A stretch of DNA of 8,126 bases from Balneolaceae bacterium. Lineage in GTDB: Bacteria; Bacteroidota; Rhodothermia; Balneolales; Balneolaceae. Below, piece after piece: positions 7,094-8,126 of this stretch (positions are counted from its first letter, which is position 1; the number at the start of each line of letters is the position of its first letter). Below the pieces are notes generated by a model that made no database searches, was not told the DNA's origin, and worked only from the letters and a program-made list of their open reading frames with translations. Location of the stretch: the NCBI GenBank assembly GCA_007118525.1, contig SKRK01000282.1:1-8126 (forward strand), in the 5' to 3' direction. Made by a program: the position numbers and the translations under genes.

Positions 7094-7320
7094 GCATGCC
7101 AGTTCGGGATTGAATGGCTGGATATTTTCAAATGCTTGCCTGCTTTAACAGTTGAACCCCGACAAAGAATGGAGGCTGCATGCCGGGCAATATTCAGGAT
7201 GTTGAGGCGTAAAATGGATGGTTTTACCAAGTCCGGGTAATGGATCTTAGAAGCAGATGCCCTATTCTTGGGAAGAACTGACAGCTAGTGAGAGACAGAA
7301 AACCAGAATAATTCACCTGA
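7081..7320. other. GC-rich island within the divergent intergenic region
   Basis: Hand counts give 43-48 % GC across these 240 bases, against about 15 % in 7028-7080 and 23-27 % in 7321-7440. A plus-strand ATG at 7079 opens a 53-codon frame ending at 7240 (start MLNNQACQFGIEWLDIF, end RRKMDGFTKSG). On the opposite strand a TTG at 7230 opens a 59-codon frame ending at 7051 (it includes LNIARHAASILCRGSTVKAG). Neither has a ribosome binding site, and both cannot readily be real. GCATGC occurs twice, at 7094-7099 and about 7178-7183. This may be an inserted or dispersed intergenic element; I recognise no known family. The remainder of 7321-7440 is A/T-rich leader for the phosphatase, where I find no convincing promoter motif. 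Confidence 0.3.
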
Positions 7321-7440
7321 AGGATAATATGAATAGGTGAGTAATCATATTTTACAATTTCTTTATTCGACTTTTACATAAGATGTTTGTTACTTCTGTA
7401 AAATTAAACCAGATCATTATCAATTTTAAGCAGAAATACG

Positions 7441-8126
7441 ATGAGTAAAAACGGATTTAGCCGACGCGATTTTCTTAAAACAGGGGCTCTCTCAACAGTA
7501 GCGCTTGGCAGTGGTTTTGTCGGAAAAACTCTCGATAAAAAAACAAAGAAATCATCTTATGGTGATGCCAAAAACGTAATATTTCTGGTTGTGGACGGCA
7601 TGAGTAGCGGGACTCTTGCTCTTGGGGATCTGATGAAACAGCATCAATACGGTGAAAAAACACACTGGATCAAACTCTATGAGTCAGACAGGGAGTACCA
7701 TCGCGGCCTGATGGATATGGCCTCTCTCAATTCAACGGTAACAGGTTCCGCTTCGGCAGCTTCTTCGTGGGGCAGCGGACACCGAATCAACAACGGCGCT
7801 GTAAACTGGGGTCCCAACAATGAGCAGTATAAAACAATCTGTGAAATATTCAGGGATGCCGATAAGGCAACCGGCCTTGTAACCACCACGCGAATAACCC
7901 ACGCAACCCCCTCCGGCTTTGCAATTAATATGCCTCAAAGAGGTATGGAGAATGAAATCGCTGAACAGTATTCTGAAAGAAATTATGATGTGCTGATGGG
8001 TGGCGGCGATCGTCACTTTTCAGGGGACAAACGTCCTGACGGAAAAGATCTCTATTCAGTATTTACCAACAATGGATACACGGTAGTTAAAACCAAGCCT
8101 GAATTGAACCGTGCAACCCGGAACAG
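7441..8126 (+). CDS. Tat-exported PhoA-type alkaline phosphatase, 3' end cut by the window
   Basis: The frame stays open from the ATG at 7441 to the window edge (228 codons plus two bases), so roughly the N-terminal half is present. The enzyme should hydrolyse phosphate monoesters with a metal-bound phosphoserine intermediate. The N-terminus has a twin-arginine motif, SRRDFLK (residues 7-13), followed by a short hydrophobic stretch, so it is exported folded. NVIFLVVDGM supplies the metal-binding Asp52. NSTVTGSASAASSWGSG contains Ser103, which aligns with the nucleophile, Ser102, of the E. coli enzyme. TTTRITHATPSGF supplies His154 and Thr156, which match the third metal site, and Arg167 fits the substrate-binding arginine. 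The residue before the nucleophile is Gly102; E. coli and most relatives have Asp. The other zinc ligands lie beyond the window. No Shine-Dalgarno sequence or clear Pho box is seen upstream. Confidence 0.92.
   Translation, partial: MSKNGFSRRDFLKTGALSTVALGSGFVGKTLDKKTKKSSYGDAKNVIFLVVDGMSSGTLALGDLMKQHQYGEKTHWIKLYESDREYHRGLMDMASLNSTVTGSASAASSWGSGHRINNGAVNWGPNNEQYKTICEIFRDADKATGLVTTTRITHATPSGFAINMPQRGMENEIAEQYSERNYDVLMGGGDRHFSGDKRPDGKDLYSVFTNNGYTVVKTKPELNRATRN

Noticed and set aside
7209..7227. GTAAAA/TTTTAC hairpin in the divergent intergenic region
   Set aside because: A 6-bp A/T-rich stem with a 7-base loop is too weak and common to annotate.
7380..7410. Possible Pho box upstream of the phosphatase (TTGTTAC and CTGTAAA)
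   Set aside because: The half-sites match poorly and are 9 bases apart; PhoB half-sites are spaced 11 bases apart.
7475..8016. Three overlapping minus-strand frames opposite the phosphatase
   Set aside because: The plus-strand frame shows clear phosphatase motifs throughout, so these are antisense shadows.

Overview
The window holds four clear protein genes plus the first codons of a fifth. They suggest a Gram-negative member of the Bacteroidota/Balneolota group. Four points support this. Start codons follow A/T-rich leaders with almost no Shine-Dalgarno sequence. One promoter-like site resembles the Bacteroidota -33/-7 pattern. The genes include soluble multi-PAS kinases with an 'SHNLR' phosphoacceptor box. 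An exported S9 peptidase sits next to a Tat-type alkaline phosphatase. This assignment is inference; no rRNA or other marker gene is present.

Layout from left to right. Positions 1-70 (minus) hold the start of an unidentified gene. Positions 136-2067 (minus) encode a soluble histidine kinase with three PAS domains. Positions 2083-2411 form an intergenic stretch with what looks like a decayed, frameshifted coding sequence. Positions 2412-4694 (minus) encode a second soluble histidine kinase, a close paralogue of the first with one extra PAS domain. Positions 4695-4948 contain a perfect 20-bp palindrome near the kinase start and a GC-rich, hairpin-forming island. Positions 4949-7027 (minus) encode an exported S9-family serine peptidase with a beta-propeller and an alpha/beta-hydrolase domain. 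Positions 7028-7440 lie between divergent genes and contain a second GC-rich island flanked by very A/T-rich promoter-like DNA. Positions 7441-8126 (plus) hold the first 228 codons of a Tat-exported PhoA-type alkaline phosphatase that runs off the window.

How the genes may work together. The two kinases lie in tandem, match each other along their length, and lack both transmembrane segments and a receiver domain. They look like a duplicated pair of cytoplasmic sensors sharing one output partner, which is not encoded here unless it is the truncated gene at the left edge. The peptidase and phosphatase are both exported and probably release peptides and phosphate outside the cytoplasm. Nothing in the sequence shows that the kinases control them.

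I see no CRISPR array, insertion sequence, tRNA, rRNA or phage gene. I found no convincing new system. The most unusual items are the kinase pair differing by one PAS cassette, the palindrome in front of the longer kinase, the two GC-rich intergenic islands, and the decayed coding sequence between the kinases.
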